Assembly: GCA_024510845.1 (NCBI GenBank)
Contig: JANEMA010000011.1
Location: 1-43,210 of the forward strand
From: Gammaproteobacteria bacterium
Lineage (GTDB): Bacteria > Pseudomonadota > Gammaproteobacteria > Chromatiales > Chromatiaceae
DNA: 43,210 bases
Direction of reading: 5' to 3'
This document shows, one piece after another, positions 40,557-43,210 of this stretch. Under the pieces are notes generated by a model. That model had not been told where the DNA came from and made no database searches. It saw nothing but the letters and a program-made list of their open reading frames with translations. The translations under genes and the position numbers were made by a program. Each line of letters starts with the position of its first letter. Position 1 is the stretch's first letter.

Positions 40557-42134
40557 TCATTCCCATTCAATCGTTGCCGGTGGCTTGCTGGAGATATCGT
40601 AAGCCACCCGCGAGACGCCGCTGACTTCGTTGATGATACGCCGCGAGACAGTTTCGAGGAATTCGAACGGTAGGTGAGCAAAACCAGCGGTCATGAAGTC
40701 GATGGTCTTGACCGCACGCAGGCTGATGACGTACTCGTAGCGGCGGGCATCGCCCACCACGCCCACCGAGCGCACCGGCAGGAATACCGCGAAGGCCTGG
40801 CTCACCTCATCGTAGAGGCCAGCCTTGCGCAGTTCCTCGATATAGATGTGGTCGGCTTGGCGCAGGATGTCGGCATATTCCTTTTTCACTTCGCCAAGGA
40901 TGCGCACGCCCAATCCAGGACCTGGGAAGGGATGGCGATAGAGCATGTCCGCCGGCAGGCCCAGTTCAACGCCGATTCTGCGTACCTCGTCCTTGAACAG
41001 CTCACGCAACGGCTCGACCAGCTCCAGCTTCATGTGCTCGGGCAGACCACCGACGTTATGGTGCGACTTGATTACATGCGCCTTGCCAGAGGCGGCGCCG
41101 GCCGACTCGATGACATCAGGATAGATGGTACCTTGGGCCAGGAAGCAGACATCCTCGATCTTGGCCGCCTCCTCCTCGAAGATCTCGATGAAAAGGTTGC
41201 CGATGATCTTACGCTTCTTCTCCGGGTCGGGCTCGTCAACCAAGGCGGCATAGAAGCGATCCGCTGCATCCACCCGGATCACCTTGACGCCCATATGCTT
41301 GGCGAAGGTAGCCATCACCTGATCACCCTCGCGCAGGCGCAGCAGGCCATTATCGACGAAGATGCAGGTCAGCCGGTCACCGATGGCGCGGTGCAGCAGG
41401 GCAGCCACTACCGAGGAGTCCACTCCACCGGAGAGCCCCAGAATCACCCGACCCTCGCCGATCTGCTCACGCATCCGTGCGACGCTGTCCTCGATGATGT
41501 TGCCTGAATTCCACAGCGCCTCACAACCGCAGATGCCGTGTGCAAAGCGCTCCAGGATACGCTTTCCCTGTTTGGTGTGGGTCACCTCGGGATGGAACTG
41601 AATGCCATAGAAGTGCCGTTCCTCGTCGGCCATGCCGGCAATGGGGGCGTTATCGGTGCTAGCGATCACCTTGAAGCCGGGTGGCAGATCGATCACCCGA
41701 TCGCCATGGCTCATCCACACATCCAGCAGGCCCCAGCCTTGTTCGTTAGTGTGATCCTCGATGTCGCACAGCAGCTCGGAATGCCCACGCGCGCGCACCT
41801 GGGCATAACCGTATTCGTGCTTATCGGACGACGCCACCCTGCCACCGAGCTGCTCCGCCATAGTCTGCATGCCGTAGCAGATGCCTAGCACTGGCACCCC
41901 CAGCTCGAACAAGATCTGAGGCGCGCGCGGAGTCTCCTCCGCCGTGACCGTCTCGGGACCGCCAGAGAGGATGATCCCGCGGAGCTTCTGCTCGCGGATC
42001 ACCTGCTCGCAGTTGTCATAGGGCCAGATCTCGCAATAGACGCCGATCTCACGCACGCGGCGAGCGATCAACCGGGTGTACTGGGAGCCGAAGTCGACGA
42101 TCAGGATACGATGGGCATGAATGTCGCTGGTCAT
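40557..42134 (-). CDS. guaA: GMP synthase (glutamine-hydrolysing)
   Basis: GuaA converts XMP to GMP using ATP and glutamine-derived ammonia in the last step of guanine nucleotide synthesis. The 525 residues equal E. coli GuaA. The class I amidotransferase domain has Cys86 in LGICYGM and the HPE motif (FHPEVTHT) near 182. The ATP pyrophosphatase P-loop SGGVDSS lies near 233. The C-terminal dimerisation domain ends [18 protein letters not shown]. guaB, its usual upstream partner, is absent; IS debris lies there instead. The gap before the start holds a short dispersed-repeat fragment (42151-42175). Confidence 0.98.
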   Translation of the reverse strand: MTSDIHAHRILIVDFGSQYTRLIARRVREIGVYCEIWPYDNCEQVIREQKLRGIILSGGPETVTAEETPRAPQILFELGVPVLGICYGMQTMAEQLGGRVASSDKHEYGYAQVRARGHSELLCDIEDHTNEQGWGLLDVWMSHGDRVIDLPPGFKVIASTDNAPIAGMADEERHFYGIQFHPEVTHTKQGKRILERFAHGICGCEALWNSGNIIEDSVARMREQIGEGRVILGLSGGVDSSVVAALLHRAIGDRLTCIFVDNGLLRLREGDQVMATFAKHMGVKVIRVDAADRFYAALVDEPDPEKKRKIIGNLFIEIFEEEAAKIEDVCFLAQGTIYPDVIESAGAASGKAHVIKSHHNVGGLPEHMKLELVEPLRELFKDEVRRIGVELGLPADMLYRHPFPGPGLGVRILGEVKKEYADILRQADHIYIEELRKAGLYDEVSQAFAVFLPVRSVGVVGDARRYEYVISLRAVKTIDFMTAGFAHLPFEFLETVSRRIINEVSGVSRVAYDISSKPPATIEWE

Positions 42135-42150
42135 GGATGATTCCGAGTTG

Positions 42151-42175
42151 GTTTAATCACAAAGGACGCTAAAAC
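42151..42175. repeat. Fragment of 'cacaaag' dispersed repeat upstream of guaA
   Basis: The plus strand reads AATCACAAAGGACGCTAAA. This resembles the motif at 712-738 near recG (reverse complement AAAACTACAAAGGATAC). It lies just upstream of the guaA start, where it could be part of the untranslated leader. Confidence 0.3.
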
Positions 42176-42365
42176 TCTCGAGGAAGAGCTGGGAGTACCC
42201 TGTTTTCTCCACACTCCGCAAGCAGGACAGGGATCGATCAGAACGTACGCAAACATAAGCTGGTCGCTGAGTGAGACAATGCTCCTAGACAACACAACAG
42301 ACTCTTCATCATTTCGTGTGGAACTTGTGCCAGTGTAGCCGGAGAATCAGTGTGGAGGAACCAGG

Positions 42366-43210
42366 ATGGACAGCCAACAGATCTTGCTCCTTGGGCTAGG
42401 CTATAGAAGCCCCCTGGAAACTGCTCAACCAACACATGGATACCGAAAAAGGCTGCATGAACTGCACCTGGAGATCAAGGCAGAACGCAGTGCCAAGTAC
42501 GCCTGCCCGGGAATGCACAGCGCATGACTTCCATGAGAAGACATGGCGGCACCTGAACTTCTCCCGACACCACTGCCATGCATGCCTCGGCACTCAGGGT
42601 GAAGTGTCCAGAGCACGGCGTCAAGCTGGCCGAGATGCCTTGGACGCGCAAGGGCAGCGCCTTCACCCTGCTTTTCGAGCAAGCGGCCCTGACGCTGGCA
42701 CGAGAAATGCCGATCAATGCCACTGCACACATCATCGGGATCACCGACAAGCGGTTATGGCGAATCGTCCAACACTACGAATAACCAGCAAGCTGGGCCA
42801 CAATTACGTCACCATCTTTATCGACATGGAACGGCGCAGCGAGCTTGTACTGTTCATCACACCAGGAAAAAGCAAGGAAACCCCAAAGCCTTCAAATCCT
42901 TCCTGGAGGGAAGGCCATCAGGCCGGCCAGAGCAAAGACTCGAAGGGGCCTGTGATATGCCCCGGCCTTTCTCACAAGGCATAGAAGAACAACTTTCCAA
43001 TGTCCAGAGGCCGTGGCCCCCCGCCATGCAGACCACCACCCGGGCGCTGGATGACGTGAGGAGCCAAGCACAGCCACGTCGTTGCGTTACCCATATTACC
43101 CCGCTGGGCAGCCCTGAAGAACGCCATTACGGATCATCTGACAATCAACTCACTCCAAGCCCTTGGGCGAGTTGCTTGCCAAAGACGCGGACACCGCAAC
43201 CGCCTGGCTG
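42366..43210 (+). pseudogene. Frameshifted ISL3-family transposase, runs off the right edge
   Basis: The ATG at 42366 follows an AGGA-type ribosome binding site and gives MDSQQILLLGLG. Switching frames then gives APWKLLNQHMDTEK, LHELHLEIKAERSAKYACP and HDFHEKTWRHLNFSRHHCHA. Further blocks are VKCPEHGVKLAEMPWTRKGS, FTLLFEQAALTLAREMPINA and IIGITDKRLWRIVQHYE. These match the zinc-finger and N-terminal parts of ISL3 transposases. The segment before GHNYVTIFIDMERR has lost the conserved catalytic-Asp block ('VALDETS'). Later pieces include GIEEQLSNV-like and GELLAKDADTATAWL-like segments in changing frames. Multiple shifts and deletions make it inactive. Confidence 0.8.

Overview
The window is a moderately GC-rich piece of a gammaproteobacterial chromosome. 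The minus strand from about 36.5 kb down to 4.35 kb carries one nearly unbroken translation and transcription superoperon. Its order is tRNA-Tyr, tRNA-Gly, tRNA-Thr, tuf, tRNA-Trp, secE, nusG, rplK, rplA, rplJ, rplL, rpoB, rpoC (rif block), rpsL, rpsG, fusA, tuf (str block), then the complete S10, spc and alpha blocks ending in rplQ. The tRNA-tuf-secE-nusG order and the protein sequences fit Gammaproteobacteria outside the Enterobacteria, possibly the Chromatiales or a relative. That placement is by eye and was not tested with a tree.

Layout: 1-151 is the tail of an IalB-like gene. Next come about 600 bases without a recognisable gene and then recG (794-2884, plus strand). From 2967 to 4002 there are decayed IS256-family and IS5-superfamily transposase remnants. 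The superoperon fills 4351-36517. From 36725 to 37421 two truncated transposase fragments meet head to head. ugd (UDP-glucose 6-dehydrogenase, minus) lies at 37560-38897. A mosaic of at least three IS fragments, bounded by inverted repeats of roughly 125 bp, fills 39016-40482. guaA (minus) lies at 40557-42134, and a frameshifted ISL3-family transposase runs from 42366 off the right edge.

How the genes work together: the superoperon supplies RNA polymerase (RpoA, RpoB, RpoC), transcription elongation control (NusG), elongation factors (EF-Tu from two genes, EF-G), core translocon subunits (SecY, SecE), four tRNAs and 32 ribosomal proteins. Good sigma70-type promoter matches sit before the tRNA-Tyr end and before rpsL. 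Two further candidate promoters inside the cluster, before rpsH and rpsM, are each followed at once by a strong hairpin. The S10 block follows tuf after only 32 bases, so there is no room for a classical L4-responsive S10 leader.

All the mobile elements seen are broken by frameshifts, deletions or abutting insertions, and all lie outside the superoperon. I found no CRISPR array, toxin-antitoxin pair, prophage or defence system, and no candidate for a wholly new system. The most interesting signals are regulatory (the promoter inside the post-rpoC hairpin, the hairpin-capped internal promoters, the missing S10 leader) and rearrangement scars (half copies of one IS type on both flanks of the cluster, and the inverted-repeat mosaic between ugd and guaA).
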